64,000 nucleotides of DNA from Leifsonia xyli subsp. xyli str. CTCB07 (GCF_000007665.1 NC_006087.1:1860001-1924000); one strand, 5' to 3'. Shown: positions 27,954 to 37,828, numbered from the stretch's first letter. The notes: generated by a model not told the origin, from the sequence alone. Numbers and translations are program-made.

Positions 27954-29114
27954 CTACGGGGCGAGGAGGAGGGCCGTCGCGAACACGGCGACCCCTTCGC
28001 CGCGTCCCGTCAGCCCGAGCCCGTCTGTCGTCGTCGCGCTCACCGACACCGGCGCGCCCAGGACGCGGGAGAGCAGTGTCTCCGCCTCGGCCCGCCGCGG
28101 GGCGAACTTCGGCCGGTTGCCGACGATCTGCGCCGAGACGTTCCCGATCCTGAATCCCTCCTCCTCGACCAGCCGCCTCGTCTCCGTGAGGAACACCTCG
28201 CCGTGCGCCCCGGAGAACCGCGGGTCCCCGGTCCCGAAGACGCCGCCGATGTCGCCGAGGCGCGCCGCCGACAGCAGGGCGTCCACGATCGCGTGCGCCA
28301 CCACGTCACCGTCGCTGTGCCCGGCCAGGCCGGGCTCCCCCTCCCAGCGAAGTCCAGCCAGCCACAGCTCGGCGGAGGGGTCGAAAGCGTGCGTGTCGGT
28401 CCCGAATCCGATCCGCGGGGCGGCGAGCCCGGCCAGGAGCTCTTCGGCCCGCCGCAGGTCCCACGGCGTCGTGATCTTGAACGCGCGCGCGTCGCCGGGG
28501 ATCACCGTGACGGGATGCCCGGCCGCCGCCGCCAGCTCCGCGTCATCGGTCTCGTCCGTCGTCGCGGCGGCGTACGCCGCCACCAGCTGATCGCGCGGGA
28601 AGCCCTGCGGCGTCTGCACCGCGGACAGAACAGAGCGGTCCACCGTCTCCCGCACCTCGCCATCCGCCCCGACGCGCTTGATCGTGTCGCTCACCGGCAG
28701 CCCGGGAACCACGCCGGCTCCGCCCGCATCCACTGCCGCCACGACCGCGTCGAACTGCGCAGCCGGCGTCAGCGCCCGCGCAGCGTCATGCACCAGCACG
28801 ATCTCCACGCCCTCGCGCAGCGCCCCCAGGCCGGCCGCGACCGAACCCTGCCTGGTCTCGCCGCCGGCGACGACATCGACCGCCGCACCGAACCCGGCCT
28901 CGCCGAGCGCCGCCGCCTCCGCCAGCCGCTCCTCCGGCGCCACCACCACCACCTGCGCCGGTTCCCGCATGCAGCGCACGGCATGCAGCGACCGTTCCAG
29001 CAGTGTCCGCCCGCCGAGCGTCACGAACGCTTTGGGCGACCCGGCGCCCAGTCGGGTGCCGCTGCCTGCGGCGACGACGATGACGGCGATGCGGGGGCGG
29101 GATGCGGTACACAC
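27954..29114 (-). CDS. ispDF: Bifunctional IspD/IspF (MEP isoprenoid pathway)
   Basis: 386 residues fusing two enzymes. Residues about 8-225 are IspD, the CTP:methylerythritol-4-phosphate cytidylyltransferase ([42 protein letters not shown]). Residues about 228-386 are IspF, the cyclodiphosphate synthase ([31 protein letters not shown], Gx[25 protein letters not shown]). IspE is not nearby. Follows carD with a terminator between, and precedes cysS by only 4 bases. Confidence 0.96.
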   Translation of the reverse strand: MCTASRPRIAVIVVAAGSGTRLGAGSPKAFVTLGGRTLLERSLHAVRCMREPAQVVVVAPEERLAEAAALGEAGFGAAVDVVAGGETRQGSVAAGLGALREGVEIVLVHDAARALTPAAQFDAVVAAVDAGGAGVVPGLPVSDTIKRVGADGEVRETVDRSVLSAVQTPQGFPRDQLVAAYAAATTDETDDAELAAAAGHPVTVIPGDARAFKITTPWDLRRAEELLAGLAAPRIGFGTDTHAFDPSAELWLAGLRWEGEPGLAGHSDGDVVAHAIVDALLSAARLGDIGGVFGTGDPRFSGAHGEVFLTETRRLVEEEGFRIGNVSAQIVGNRPKFAPRRAEAETLLSRVLGAPVSVSATTTDGLGLTGRGEGVAVFATALLLAP

Positions 29115-29150
29115 CCCCTGAGCGTACCGCCCGCCGGGACCCGCCCGGCC

Positions 29151-29192
29151 GATCTCAGCGCCCCGCAGCCGTTGCTGCGGGGCGCTGAGATC
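29151..29192 (-). terminator. Terminator between carD and ispDF
   Basis: Perfect 19-bp stem (GATCTCAGCGCCCCGCAGC and complement) with a 4-base loop, starting 12 bases past the carD stop. It lacks a strong T-run. Confidence 0.75.
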
Positions 29193-29204
29193 GAGGGGCG
29201 CCGC

Positions 29205-29687
29205 TCAGGACGCCAGCACCTCGTCGAGCAGACTCGACGCTTTCTCGTCATCGGTCTTCTCCGCGAGGGCCAGCTCCGAGATCAGGATCTGGCGCGCCTT
29301 GGCGAGCATCCGCTTCTCGCCGGCGGAGAGGCCGCGGTCCTGGTCGCGACGCCACAGATCGCGGACCACCTCGGAGACCTTGATAACGTCACCCGACGCC
29401 AGCTTCTCCAGATTCGCCTTGTAGCGGCGGGACCAGTTGGTCGGCTCCTCGGTGAACGGAGCCCGCAGCACCTCGAAAACGCGGTCGAGACCTTCTCTGC
29501 CGATCACGTCGCGCACTCCGACGAGATCGACGTTGTCGGCGGGGACCTCGATGGTCAGATCGCCCTGCGTCACATTCAGCTTGAGGTACAGCTTCTCTTC
29601 ACCCTTGATGGTTCTTTTCTTGACCTCGGTGATCGTTGCGGCCCCGTGATGCGGGTAAACGACGGTTTCGCCAACCTCGAAAAGCAT
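29205..29687 (-). CDS. carD: CarD-family transcriptional regulator
   Basis: 160 residues. CarD binds RNA polymerase beta and stabilises open complexes, especially at rRNA promoters. N-terminal RNAP-interacting Tudor-like domain ([20 protein letters not shown]) and C-terminal helical DNA-contact domain ([38 protein letters not shown]). The length equals that of the mycobacterial protein. Stands divergent to the lipoprotein gene at 29864. Confidence 0.96.
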   Translation of the reverse strand: MLFEVGETVVYPHHGAATITEVKKRTIKGEEKLYLKLNVTQGDLTIEVPADNVDLVGVRDVIGREGLDRVFEVLRAPFTEEPTNWSRRYKANLEKLASGDVIKVSEVVRDLWRRDQDRGLSAGEKRMLAKARQILISELALAEKTDDEKASSLLDEVLAS

Positions 29688-29863
29688 AGATATGTTGTCC
29701 CTTCAGCAACAAAGAGGATACCACACGATGCACATGCTAGGGTTCGCCCTCGCGCGCGCAAGCGGCCGGGGACGGCCACCCAATGGGATAAACTCGACGG
29801 TGTGAATCCGCTTTCTCACCTGGCTGAATAACGCCGTCGAGCGGAACGATTGGAAGGGTCTCA

Positions 29864-30364
29864 GTGAAAGCTCGTGCCACGACGTCCGTCGTCCTCGCCC
29901 TGGCGGTCGCTTTCGGAACGGCCGGTTGCGGCTTCGTCGCTCCGCAGGCCACCACCAAGCACTACGACGCCAGCGATGGCGTGAGCGGCAACCTCGGCCA
30001 GATCGACATCCGCAACGCCCTCATCGTCACCGACGGCACCAGCAAGGTCGGCAACCTCGTCGTCACGCTCGTGAACACCGGCTCGAAGAGCCACCGCGTC
30101 GCCATCTCCGCCGGCGATCAGCGCACACCCGCCTCCTCTGTCACCGTCGAGCCGGGCGAGGTCAAAAACGTCGGCGCCACGCCCGGCAAAGCCAGCGCGA
30201 GCAACGTCTTCCTCCTGAACTTCACGGCCCTGCCGGGCAGCCTCTCCCCCGTCTACTTTCAGTACGGCGACGAAACCGGCGTCCAGCTGGCGGCACCGGT
30301 CCTCGACGGCGGTCTGTCCGAGTACAAGGACCTCGTGCCGCCGGCGATCCTTCCGGCTTCCTAG
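29864..30364 (+). CDS. Hypothetical lipoprotein
   Basis: 166 residues with signal peptide and lipobox GTAGC (about residue 22). The mature part looks like a single beta-sandwich (LGQIDIRNALIVTDG, VGNLVVTLVNTGSKSHRVAI, FLLNFTALPG), similar in pattern to copper-chaperone-like or DUF-type lipoproteins of actinobacteria, but no metal motif is visible. GTG start. Function unknown. Convergent with regX3. Confidence 0.75.
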   Translation: MKARATTSVVLALAVAFGTAGCGFVAPQATTKHYDASDGVSGNLGQIDIRNALIVTDGTSKVGNLVVTLVNTGSKSHRVAISAGDQRTPASSVTVEPGEVKNVGATPGKASASNVFLLNFTALPGSLSPVYFQYGDETGVQLAAPVLDGGLSEYKDLVPPAILPAS

Positions 30365-30393
30365 CGGCCGGCCTCCCCGCGGCCGGCGGGACC

Positions 30394-31077
30394 TCAGCTG
30401 TTGAAGCGGTAGCCCAGTCCGCGCACGGTGACGAGCATCTGCGGGTCCGACGGGCTCTCCTCGATGCGCGAGCGGATGCGCTTGATATGGACATCCAGCG
30501 TCTTCGTGTCGCCGAAATAGTCGCTGCCCCACACTCGGTCGATCAGCTGCCCGCGCGTGAGCACGCGCCCGGCGTTGCGCAGCAGAAGTTCGAGAAGCTC
30601 GAATTCCTTGAGAGGCATGGAGATCTCGGCGCCGTTCACCGCCACAGTGTGACGGTCCACATCCATGCGGACGGCGCCAGTTTCCAGGACTCCATCATCC
30701 TCCCGCTCCGCTTCGTCCACCCGGCGCCGCAGCACCGCCCGGACGCGCGCGAGCAGCTCGCGGGAGGAGTACGGCTTGGTCACATAGTCGTCCGCGCCGA
30801 GTTCGAGCCCGACCACAATGTCCACCTCGGAGTCCTTCGCGGTGAGCATGATGATCGGCACGCTCGAGCGCGTCCGGATCTCGCGGCACACTTCGGTGCC
30901 CGGGATGCCGGGCAGCATGAGGTCGAGCAGGACGAGGTCGGCGCCGAGCCGGTCGAAGTCGGCGAGCGCGGTCGGTCCGTCCTCGGCGACCTCGACCTCG
31001 TAGCCCTCGCGCTTCAGCAGATACGCGAGTGGCTCGCTCAGCGCGGCCTCGTCCTCGACGAGCAGGATGCTTGTCAC
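30394..31077 (-). CDS. regX3: Response regulator RegX3
   Basis: 227 residues: receiver (LLVEDEAALSEPLAYLLKRE, phospho-acceptor D52 in LVLLDLMLPG, YVTKPYSSREL) and winged helix (MPLKEFELLELLLRNAGRVL, DRVWGSDYFGDTKTLDVHIK). In mycobacteria RegX3 is phosphorylated by SenX3 when phosphate is scarce and activates pst and other genes through PHO-type repeats. ATG overlaps the senX3 stop by four bases. phoU is divergent, pstSCAB lies 11 kb away behind a PHO box. Confidence 0.93.
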   Translation of the reverse strand: MTSILLVEDEAALSEPLAYLLKREGYEVEVAEDGPTALADFDRLGADLVLLDLMLPGIPGTEVCREIRTRSSVPIIMLTAKDSEVDIVVGLELGADDYVTKPYSSRELLARVRAVLRRRVDEAEREDDGVLETGAVRMDVDRHTVAVNGAEISMPLKEFELLELLLRNAGRVLTRGQLIDRVWGSDYFGDTKTLDVHIKRIRSRIEESPSDPQMLVTVRGLGYRFNS

Positions 31078-32225
31078 TGGTTCTCTCCAATCGGGGGGTG
31101 GATGGCGGACACCTCGGGCAGCCGGATGGTGAAGGTGGAGCCGCGGCCCGGCTGCGACCAGACACGTACGTCGCCACCGTGGTTCTCCACGGCGTGTTTG
31201 ACGATCGACAGGCCGAGCCCGGTGCCGCCGGTGTTGCGGGAGCGGGCCTGGTCGACGCGGAAGAAGCGCTCGAACACCCGGTCGAGGTCCTCTTCCGGGA
31301 TGCCATCGCCCTGGTCGGTGACCGCGATCTCCACGACGCCATCGAGCGCGCGCACACCGATCCCGATGCGGGAATCGCCGGGCGAATACTGGATCGCGTT
31401 CGAGATGAGGTTATGCACGGCGGTGACCAGCAGCGGCTCATTGCCGAGCACCATCGCGTCTTTGTCGCCGCGCATCGCGATCTCGATCCGGCGGGCCTCC
31501 GCGGCGACCTTGTTCTGATCGATCGCCGCTTTGACGACTTTCCGGGCGGACAGCTCCACGGCGTTCCCGAGCGCATCGGCCACCTGCAACCGGCTCAGTT
31601 CGATGATGTCCTGCGTGATCCGCGCCAGCCGAGAGGCTTCCTCGCTCAGCCGCAGCGCGAAGCGGCGCACCTGGCCGGGGTCGTCCGAGGCCTCATCCAG
31701 TGCCTCCGCGAGCAGCCCGACCGCGCCGATCGGCGTCTTCAGCTCGTGGCTGATGTTCGCGACGAAATCGCGGCGGACCGAATCCAGCCGGAACGACTCC
31801 GTGCGGTCCTCCGCGAGCAGCAGGATGTAGCGGGAGCCCAGCCGCGCGACACGCACAGAGAGACGGATGTTGGCCTCCCCGAACGGCCCCCGCGCCAGTT
31901 CGCACTCCTCCGTGACCGACTCCCCGGTCCGTCGCACCCGGTCGGCCAGCTCGGCGAGGTACGCATGCACGAGGGCGCCGTTCCAGACCAGGCCGATGGC
32001 GAGAGCACCAGGCGAGGCTTTGATGAGATTGTTCGAGGGATCCAGGACGACGCCGGCCGACTCCATCGCGTCGAGCACCTGATCGACGCCGTCGGGCACC
32101 GACGGGCTGACGACCTGAGCCGCGTGGCTGCCGCGGCGCTCGGCGACGTGCAGCATCCACACGAATCCAGCGCCGACGATAAGCCCCAGGCCCAGCGCGA
32201 GCAGCACCAACCAGGTGGAGTCCAT
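31074..32225 (-). CDS. senX3: Sensor histidine kinase SenX3
   Basis: 383 residues: a single detected N-terminal membrane helix (about 5-26), a PAS-like domain (about 45-150), HisKA with phospho-acceptor H160 in FVANISHELKTPIG, and HATPase_c NLISNAIQYSPGDSRIG, DQGDGIPEEDLDRVFERFF, GGTGLGLSIVKHAVENHGG. SenX3 senses phosphate starvation through PhoU and the Pst transporter. ATG at 32225 preferred; the open frame extends further but is not family-like. Confidence 0.93.
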   Translation of the reverse strand: MDSTWLVLLALGLGLIVGAGFVWMLHVAERRGSHAAQVVSPSVPDGVDQVLDAMESAGVVLDPSNNLIKASPGALAIGLVWNGALVHAYLAELADRVRRTGESVTEECELARGPFGEANIRLSVRVARLGSRYILLLAEDRTESFRLDSVRRDFVANISHELKTPIGAVGLLAEALDEASDDPGQVRRFALRLSEEASRLARITQDIIELSRLQVADALGNAVELSARKVVKAAIDQNKVAAEARRIEIAMRGDKDAMVLGNEPLLVTAVHNLISNAIQYSPGDSRIGIGVRALDGVVEIAVTDQGDGIPEEDLDRVFERFFRVDQARSRNTGGTGLGLSIVKHAVENHGGDVRVWSQPGRGSTFTIRLPEVSAIHPPIGENQ

Positions 32226-32318
32226 ACGGTCAGCGTAGGTGATGCGGATCGGCGCCGAAGCACCGGAGCCTCTGCGCTCCGCGTGTTTTCGCGGGTACGT
32301 TAGACAGAGTTCAGGTGG

Positions 32319-32347
32319 ACGGCACCAACCGTTAACCTGGCGCGACC
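32319..32347 (+). promoter_or_regulatory. Imperfect PHO-type repeats, senX3/phoU intergenic
   Basis: Three 7-mers at 11-base period: CGGCACC, GTTAACC, GCGACCA. Only the middle one matches the actinobacterial PHO unit GTTNACC well. A candidate site for RegX3/PhoP between divergent senX3 and phoU. Confidence 0.3.
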
Positions 32348-32419
32348 ACCATGCGAAGCAGGGTCGGCAAGGCCACGCATTCCGCGTGCGTGCGCACGCC
32401 CAGGAAAGGACCACACGCC

Positions 32420-33079
32420 ATGCGCGAAGTTTTCCAGCAAGAGCTGGCCGACGTCCAGGACAGGCTGGTCGAGATCGCCGAGCTGGTCGTCCGTTCGATC
32501 CGCTACGCCACGGAGGCTTTCGCCGAGTCCGACGTCTCGCTCGCCGAGGAGGTCATCGCCAACGACCACAAGATCGACGAATTGACGGTGATCCTGGACG
32601 AGCTCTCCATTCAGATCCTCGCCCGCCAGCAGCCGGTCGCCCGGGACCTCCGCATCGTCGTGAGCGCGCTGCGCATCTCCGCCTCGCTGGAGCGGATGGG
32701 CGACATGGCCGAGCACATCGCCCAGCTCGCCCGCTACCGCTTCCCGGACAAAGCGGTCCCGAAGTCCCTCCGCGGCACCTTCGCGGAGATGGGCCGCCTC
32801 GATGTTGCCATCGCGGAGAAGCTCGCGGAGTTGCTGCGCACCCAGGATATCCGCCTGGCGGATGAGATCCGCAACGACGACGACGATATCGACGAACTGC
32901 ACGCCAGCGTCTTCGAGAAGGTGCTCGGCGAGACCTGGAAGGGTCAGGCCGTCGACACCGTCGACGCCACTCTCGCAAGCCGCTACCACGAGCGCTTCGC
33001 CGACCACGCCGTCTCCATCGCCAAAAAGGTCCAGTACCTCGCCACCGGCTACTGGGCCCCCGAACTCGCCTCCTCCTAG
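32420..33079 (+). CDS. phoU: Phosphate signalling protein PhoU
   Basis: 219 residues, two PhoU helical bundles. Metal-binding type motifs are visible in each half (ANDHKIDELTVILDEL; RNDDDDIDELHASVFEKV), with RDLRIVVSALRISASLERMG and ADHAVSIAKKVQYL. PhoU links the PstSCAB transporter with the SenX3 kinase and limits phosphate uptake. AAAGGA upstream fits the ATG at 32420. Divergent to senX3-regX3, the usual actinobacterial arrangement. Confidence 0.96.
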   Translation: MREVFQQELADVQDRLVEIAELVVRSIRYATEAFAESDVSLAEEVIANDHKIDELTVILDELSIQILARQQPVARDLRIVVSALRISASLERMGDMAEHIAQLARYRFPDKAVPKSLRGTFAEMGRLDVAIAEKLAELLRTQDIRLADEIRNDDDDIDELHASVFEKVLGETWKGQAVDTVDATLASRYHERFADHAVSIAKKVQYLATGYWAPELASS

Positions 33080-33117
33080 TCGGCGCCGTCCACGGGCACC
33101 ACACGCCGACGACACGG

Positions 33118-33152
33118 AAACCCCGGCACAGATCGCCTCTGTGCCGGGGTTT
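33118..33152 (+). terminator. phoU terminator
   Basis: Perfect 15-bp stem AAACCCCGGCACAGA/TCTGTGCCGGGGTTT with a 5-base loop, 38 bases past phoU. The A/T ends let it work in both directions, also for the decayed minus-strand gene. Confidence 0.88.
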
Positions 33153-33189
33153 CATCATTGTGGCGCGCGCTCGGGCCGTTCTTTCTCGC

Positions 33190-34110
33190 TCAGCAGAGCT
33201 CGCTGTACTGCGCGTAGAACACCTTCCGGTTGGAGGAGGCATCCACGTCGGTGTCGAAGGCGGGGACGTTCTCGGCCACCACAGCACCGGCGCTGTTGAA
33301 GAGCCGGCCTGTCTCGGAGCGGAAGGCGACCACCGACGAGCCATTGGATGCCGCACGGATGGTGGTGACCAGTCCGGCATTGTTCCTGATCTGCGTGGTC
33401 TTCATCGTGTCCGTGTCGCAGCGCCACAGGGTGGCGTCCTTCTTCGAGTAGAAGAGAATCCGAGAACCATCGTACTCGACCATAGTGGCGAATGCGACCA
33501 CGTCCTCGTCGACGAACCTCGGCGAGGCCACAGTCGTCGGGACGGCGTAGAGACGGTTCTGATCGGTCTTGAGAGCGCCGATGGAGTTCTCCGATACGGC
33601 TGCTCCCACCGCCCAGTAGACCCTGCGCGGTCCGCCGTACTGCACGCTCGGCACGAACGCGCTGACACCGGTCGCGAGCTCGACGCCGTTCATCGAGCGA
33701 AGCCGGCGTCGGCGGTCGGGGAGGCTGCCGTCGACGCACTGTTCTGTGCCGATTTGATGTCGAGCACGGGCCCGTCGAAGCTGGCCAACGGCGTGCTGTC
33801 GGAAGCGAGGACTCCACCCACGGACATCCCGCGGGAGAAGATGACCGTCGCGGTGGCCACGGCGACGCTGATCGTCGAGGACGCTGGCGCCCGCCCGTGA
33901 GGGATGTCTCGGTGATCGTGGCGGCGGTGAGGTTCTTGAGCGGAGCCCGCACACCGGTGATCCGGATCTGCCCCGCCGCATCGATGGTGAGGTCTCGGGT
34001 GCCGACGCCGCCGTCTTCCCACTCGAAACCGCTCGGGAGCGAGACGATGACGCCGAAGCCTGACCGCGCGACGCCGGGCGCGAGGTTCGTCGAATCGAGC
34101 TTCGAGTCAA
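33190..34110 (-). pseudogene. Decayed gene for a probable secreted protein
   Basis: Pieces of one protein lie in different frames. From the right: SKLDSTNLAPGVARSGFGVI and FEWEDGGVGTRDLTIDAAGQ directly after an in-frame TAA (no start), then RAPLKNLTAATITETSL; a shift near 33890 leads to ISVAVATATVIFSRGMSVGG up to a TGA at 33690; the last part, from ATG 33693, reads YGGPRRVYWAVGAAVSENSI to YAQYSELC. The last 167 residues (with repeated WRCDTDT/FRSETG-like strands, perhaps beta-propeller) could still be translated, since ATG and TGA overlap. I do not recognise a family. Confidence 0.5.
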
Positions 34111-34251
34111 ATTATTGATCATCAATTGAGGCAGATTCACGACGAGCAGGAGACCTGGCCCGCTTTGAGTGAGGGGCATTCCGGATGCGTTTTCCGATGC
34201 CCGGCCTCAGTGCTCTCCTGGTCGATTCCGCTTCCTGATACAGCTGAAAAC

Positions 34252-34290
34252 ACGTCGTCTCCGCGTCCTTCAGGAACGCGAAGACGACGT
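34252..34290 (-). terminator. gpmA terminator
   Basis: Inverted repeat ACGTCGTCT/AGACGACGT with an inner CGCGT/ACGCG pairing, about 70 bases past gpmA and followed on the minus strand by GTTTTC. Bases 34131-34250 show no gene. Confidence 0.6.
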
Positions 34291-34358
34291 ATGACGGCTG
34301 GGCCGCTGTTACTTCTCCTCCTGACCCGCCCCGCCTAGCTCGGCGGCTACGGCGGGAG

Positions 34359-35108
34359 CTACTTCTTGCCCTGGGCGGCGACGGCAGCGGCGCCGACGGC
34401 GGCGGCCTCGGGGTCGAGGTAGGCGGCGGGCTCAACGGGCTTGAACGAGTCGTCGAGCTTGTAGACGAGCGGGACGCCGGTCGGGATGTTGAGCTCCGCG
34501 ATGTCGTCGTCGGAGATGCCGTCGAGATGCTTCACCAGGGCGCGGAGCGAGTTGCCGTGGGCGGTGACGAGCACGGTCTTCCCCGCACTGAGGCTCGTGG
34601 TGATGTCCGACTCCCAGAAAGGCAGCATCCGGGCGATGACGTCTTTGAGGCACTCGGTGCGGGGCAGGTCCGCGCCGAGGTCCGCGTAGCGCGGGTCGTC
34701 CGCCTGCGACCACTCGCTGTCGTCGGCCAGCGGGGGCGGCGGCACATCGAAGGAACGACGCCAGAGCTGGAACTGCTCGGGACCATACTTCTCAAGCGTC
34801 TCGGCCTTGTCGAGACCCTGCAAAGCGCCGTAGTGGCGCTCGTTGAGCCGCCAGGAGCGCACGACGGGAATCCAGAGCCGGTCGGCGGCATCGAGCGCAT
34901 GGTTCGCCGTCTGAATAGCGCGGGTCAGGAGGGAGGTGTACAGGATGTCGGGCACAAGACCCGACTCGGCCAGCAGCTCGCCGGCCCGCTTGGCTTCAGC
35001 GACACCCTGCTCGCTGAGCCGGACGTCCACCCAGCCGGTGAACAGATTCTGCCGGTTCCACTCGCTGTTGCCGTGGCGCAGAAGGATCAAAGCGTGAGAA
35101 GCGGACAT
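34359..35108 (-). CDS. gpmA: 2,3-bisphosphoglycerate-dependent phosphoglycerate mutase
   Basis: 249 residues, glycolytic enzyme interconverting 3- and 2-phosphoglycerate. Phosphohistidine H12 in [50 protein letters not shown], and [20 protein letters not shown] with the second histidine. In actinobacteria gpmA is often near senX3-regX3 and phoU, as here. Divergent to the methyltransferase gene. Confidence 0.97.
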   Translation of the reverse strand: MSASHALILLRHGNSEWNRQNLFTGWVDVRLSEQGVAEAKRAGELLAESGLVPDILYTSLLTRAIQTANHALDAADRLWIPVVRSWRLNERHYGALQGLDKAETLEKYGPEQFQLWRRSFDVPPPPLADDSEWSQADDPRYADLGADLPRTECLKDVIARMLPFWESDITTSLSAGKTVLVTAHGNSLRALVKHLDGISDDDIAELNIPTGVPLVYKLDDSFKPVEPAAYLDPEAAAVGAAAVAAQGKK

Positions 35109-35125
35109 GCGAATAATCTTGTCAC

Positions 35126-35944
35126 ATGGCTTCGGGCGCGATCGGCACAGTCACGCGCGGCACCACCAACACGAACCGGCTGCGCCGGGTGGACCGGTGG
35201 ATCGCCGCGCAGCCCGCCCTGCTGCGCGCCCGCGACCCGCTCGTGGTGGACCTCGGCTACGGCGCGAGCGGCGTCACCGCGCTGGAGCTGCACCAGCGCC
35301 TGGCCAAGGTCCGTTCCGAGGTGGGGGTCGTCGGCCTCGAAATCGAGCCGATCCGGGTCCGGACGGCGGACGCGCAGCTCGCCGAGGTGCGCGCGGGCCG
35401 CACCGGCTTCGACACCGACGCCCGCATCCGGTTCGCCCTCGGCGGTTTCGAGGTCCCGCTGCCGGAGGGCCACAGCGCCGCCGTGATCCGCGCGTTCAAC
35501 GTCCTGCGCCAGTACGGCGAATCGGAAGTCGCCGGAGCATGGTCCCGGATGCTCGCCCGCCTCCAGCCCGGCGGCCTCCTCGTCGAGGGCACCTGCGATG
35601 AGGTCGGCCGCGTCGCCAGCTGGGTCGCGCTCGACCCGGCCGGCCCGCTCTCCCTGACCGTCTCGCTGCGGCTGGCGGACCTCGACTCCCCGGGCGTCGC
35701 CGCCGAGCGCCTGCCGAAGGCGCTCATCCATCGCAACGTCCCGGGTGAGCGCGTGTACGCCTTCCTGGGTGAGCTCGACCGGCTGTGGCGCGTCCACTCC
35801 CCGCTCGCCGCGTACGGACCCACCCAGCGCTGGATCGCCGTGGCGCAGGGGATGCGGGATTCCGGCTGGCCGGTCCGCGGCGGACGCGCGCGCTGGCGGC
35901 TCGGGGAGCTGACCGTGGCGTGGGATGCGGTGCGGCCGGGGTGA
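35126..35944 (+). CDS. Class I SAM-dependent methyltransferase-like protein
   Basis: 272 residues. Motif [18 protein letters not shown], motif II area [14 protein letters not shown], post-[16 protein letters not shown] and [17 protein letters not shown] are consistent with a Rossmann methyltransferase; the C-terminal third ([14 protein letters not shown]) is specific to an actinobacterial group. The start lies 17 bases from divergent gpmA. Substrate unknown; no partner gene indicates it. Confidence 0.8.
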   Translation: MASGAIGTVTRGTTNTNRLRRVDRWIAAQPALLRARDPLVVDLGYGASGVTALELHQRLAKVRSEVGVVGLEIEPIRVRTADAQLAEVRAGRTGFDTDARIRFALGGFEVPLPEGHSAAVIRAFNVLRQYGESEVAGAWSRMLARLQPGGLLVEGTCDEVGRVASWVALDPAGPLSLTVSLRLADLDSPGVAAERLPKALIHRNVPGERVYAFLGELDRLWRVHSPLAAYGPTQRWIAVAQGMRDSGWPVRGGRARWRLGELTVAWDAVRPG

Positions 35945-35974
35945 GACTCGCCCGCTCCCGAAAGAGGGGGCGGC

Positions 35975-37087
35975 TCAGCCGCGCGATCTGCGCGTCACCG
36001 CTCCGAGCCGCGGCAGGTGCGGCACCTGCGACGCCGCGCCCGCCTCCGGCGGCACGATGACCTCCTGGGCCGCCGGCACCGGAGTGCCCAACGCGTCCAC
36101 CGTCAGCGTCGCCGCCGCAGGCGTGGCGCGCTTCACCACCGCGAGCGCGATCGGCCCGAGCTCGTAGTGCAGAGCGGACAAGGTGACCGTCCCGACCGGT
36201 TTGCCGTCGAGGCTCACCTCGGCGCCCCGAGCGGGATGCACTCCCTCCGAGCCGTCCAGGTGCAGCATCACGAGGCGTCGCGGCGGGTGCCCGAGGTTGT
36301 GGACTTTGGCGACCGTCTCCTGACCGCGATAGCAGCCTTTGCTCAGATGGACCGCCGTCCGCAGCCAGTCCAGCTCGTGCGGAATGGTGCGCTCGTCCGC
36401 CTCGGTCGCGAACCGCGGACGCCAGGCCGCGATCCGCAGCGCATCGGCGGCGAGCGTCCCCGCTACGGTCAGCTCGCCCGACCCGGCCCGGGAGGCGATC
36501 GACGCCAGCGCATCCCGCGGCACGAGCCGCTCGCTCCAGCTCCAGCCCACGCCGGGATGATCGCCCCGCGCGTACTGGTGTCCGCCGGGCGTCACGGCGT
36601 GCCACGGATCGTGCCACACCAGCGGCGCCCCGTTCGGCGCGGCGACCGGCAGCGGGGGCTCGCCGAGCGTGCCGATCGTCGCGAAAGCGGCGGTCCGATC
36701 CGCGACCTCGACCCGCAGCAGGAACCGCATCGAGTCGAGCCAGCCGAGCAGCCCCTCCGCCTCCGGCCGGTCGACCAGCAGCCACAGCGTCTCGCCGTCC
36801 TCGATGAGCCGGACGGCGTACACGAGGCGGCCGGTCGCGTCCAGCAGCAGCGTCTCCGATGACTCCCCCGGCCGCAGCCCGGTCAGCGACTGACTTGTGA
36901 GCGTGTGGAGCCAGCTCAGCCGATCGGGACCGGCAATGCTCAGCACCGAGCGGTCGGAGAGGTCCACGATCGCGTCGGAGCAGGCCAGGGAGCGCTGCTC
37001 GGCGAGCGGGCTCCCGTAGTGTGCGGGGACACCGGACCCGTCGACGTCCACCGCGCCGGGCAGGGTCAGGAAGGGCGAGCCGGTCAT
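35975..37087 (-). CDS. ygfZ: YgfZ/GcvT-like folate-binding protein
   Basis: 370 residues. YgfZ is a folate-dependent factor for maintenance of Fe-S enzymes such as MiaB. Signature KGCYRGQETVAKVHNLGH with the conserved cysteine is present, with the N-terminal LSDRSVLSIAGPDRLSWLHT and LLLDATGRLVYAVRL regions. ATG at 37087 chosen; it begins just before the stop of the upstream FABP-like gene, so the two are coupled. Confidence 0.92.
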   Translation of the reverse strand: MTGSPFLTLPGAVDVDGSGVPAHYGSPLAEQRSLACSDAIVDLSDRSVLSIAGPDRLSWLHTLTSQSLTGLRPGESSETLLLDATGRLVYAVRLIEDGETLWLLVDRPEAEGLLGWLDSMRFLLRVEVADRTAAFATIGTLGEPPLPVAAPNGAPLVWHDPWHAVTPGGHQYARGDHPGVGWSWSERLVPRDALASIASRAGSGELTVAGTLAADALRIAAWRPRFATEADERTIPHELDWLRTAVHLSKGCYRGQETVAKVHNLGHPPRRLVMLHLDGSEGVHPARGAEVSLDGKPVGTVTLSALHYELGPIALAVVKRATPAAATLTVDALGTPVPAAQEVIVPPEAGAASQVPHLPRLGAVTRRSRG

Positions 37088-37088
37088 G

Positions 37089-37685
37089 TCATTCGGCCTT
37101 GGCGAGACGGGCCGAAGCGTGCGTGCGCAGCTCCTGGCCGAGCGCGGCGATGTCCCACGCCCAGAGCAGGTGGTTCTCGACGAGCCCGTACAGGCGGGTG
37201 GCGGCGGTGTACTCCTTGGCGCCCGCCGTGCGCACGACGGCATCGGTCGCCAGATCGATCCGCGGACCGTTCACGCGGCCGATGTAGAGCTCGCTGACTC
37301 CGTTCGGGTGGACGATCGAGACATCGATGTCGAAGCCGCCGTGCGAAGCGCGCAACGCCTCCACCGACTGCGCCGTCCCGAACGGGCGCGGGCCGACGCC
37401 CGGCAGCATCCCCGGGCCGGCGTCCCCCTCGATGAGCGTGCGGCTGAGCCGCCAATACCCGGACTCCGCCGCCAGCGGGGTGCGGTCGGAATCCAGCAGC
37501 CACGCGGTCGAGGAGTAGGCGAGGTAGTTCTGGCCGTCGTGGCTGAAGCCGATGCGCTGCCCGAACTCGCGCTCGGTGTGGTCGTCGCCGATCGCGTAGT
37601 CGAGCACGCCGGTGCCCTCCCACACGCCGATGAGCCAGGAGAGCGGAACGAGTTCGGCCGGGAGGTCGGTGGGGATCTCGATCAT
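37089..37685 (-). CDS. FABP/nitrobindin-like heme-binding protein
   Basis: 198 residues, ten-stranded beta-barrel of the THAP4/nitrobindin (DUF1794) family. The N-terminal motif GVWEGTG and the C-terminal histidine region ELRTHASARLAK, where the heme-ligating histidine sits in nitrobindins, are present. Those proteins bind ferric heme and act on NO or peroxynitrite. ATG at 37685. Cotranscribed with ygfZ, a conserved actinobacterial pair. Confidence 0.88.
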   Translation of the reverse strand: MIEIPTDLPAELVPLSWLIGVWEGTGVLDYAIGDDHTEREFGQRIGFSHDGQNYLAYSSTAWLLDSDRTPLAAESGYWRLSRTLIEGDAGPGMLPGVGPRPFGTAQSVEALRASHGGFDIDVSIVHPNGVSELYIGRVNGPRIDLATDAVVRTAGAKEYTAATRLYGLVENHLLWAWDIAALGQELRTHASARLAKAE

Positions 37686-37704
37686 GCTCAGCGATGGCCC
37701 GCGA

Positions 37705-37815
37705 TCAGCGCTGTCCGCGGAAGAGGTTGTAGACCACGACGCCGGAGACGCCCAGGATGGCGAGGCTGGCGAGGCCCAGCAGGCCGATGAAGAACAGTTC
37801 GAGAGCGACGAGCAT
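37705..37815 (-). CDS. 36-residue membrane protein
   Basis: A short frame with ATG at 37815 encodes [20 protein letters not shown] then [16 protein letters not shown]. It is one long hydrophobic helix with a basic end (inside-positive C-terminus), the composition of a real single-span peptide. It lies 19 bases before the FABP-like gene and 13 bases after the next membrane-protein gene, all on the same strand, so it belongs to one operon. Function unknown. Confidence 0.6.
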   Translation of the reverse strand: MLVALELFFIGLLGLASLAILGVSGVVVYNLFRGQR

Positions 37816-37828
37816 GCGCCCAGTCTAC

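Noticed and set aside
27711..29831. Plus-strand frame of 706 codons opposite cysS, ispDF and carD
   Set aside because: Antisense shadow with no domain pattern.
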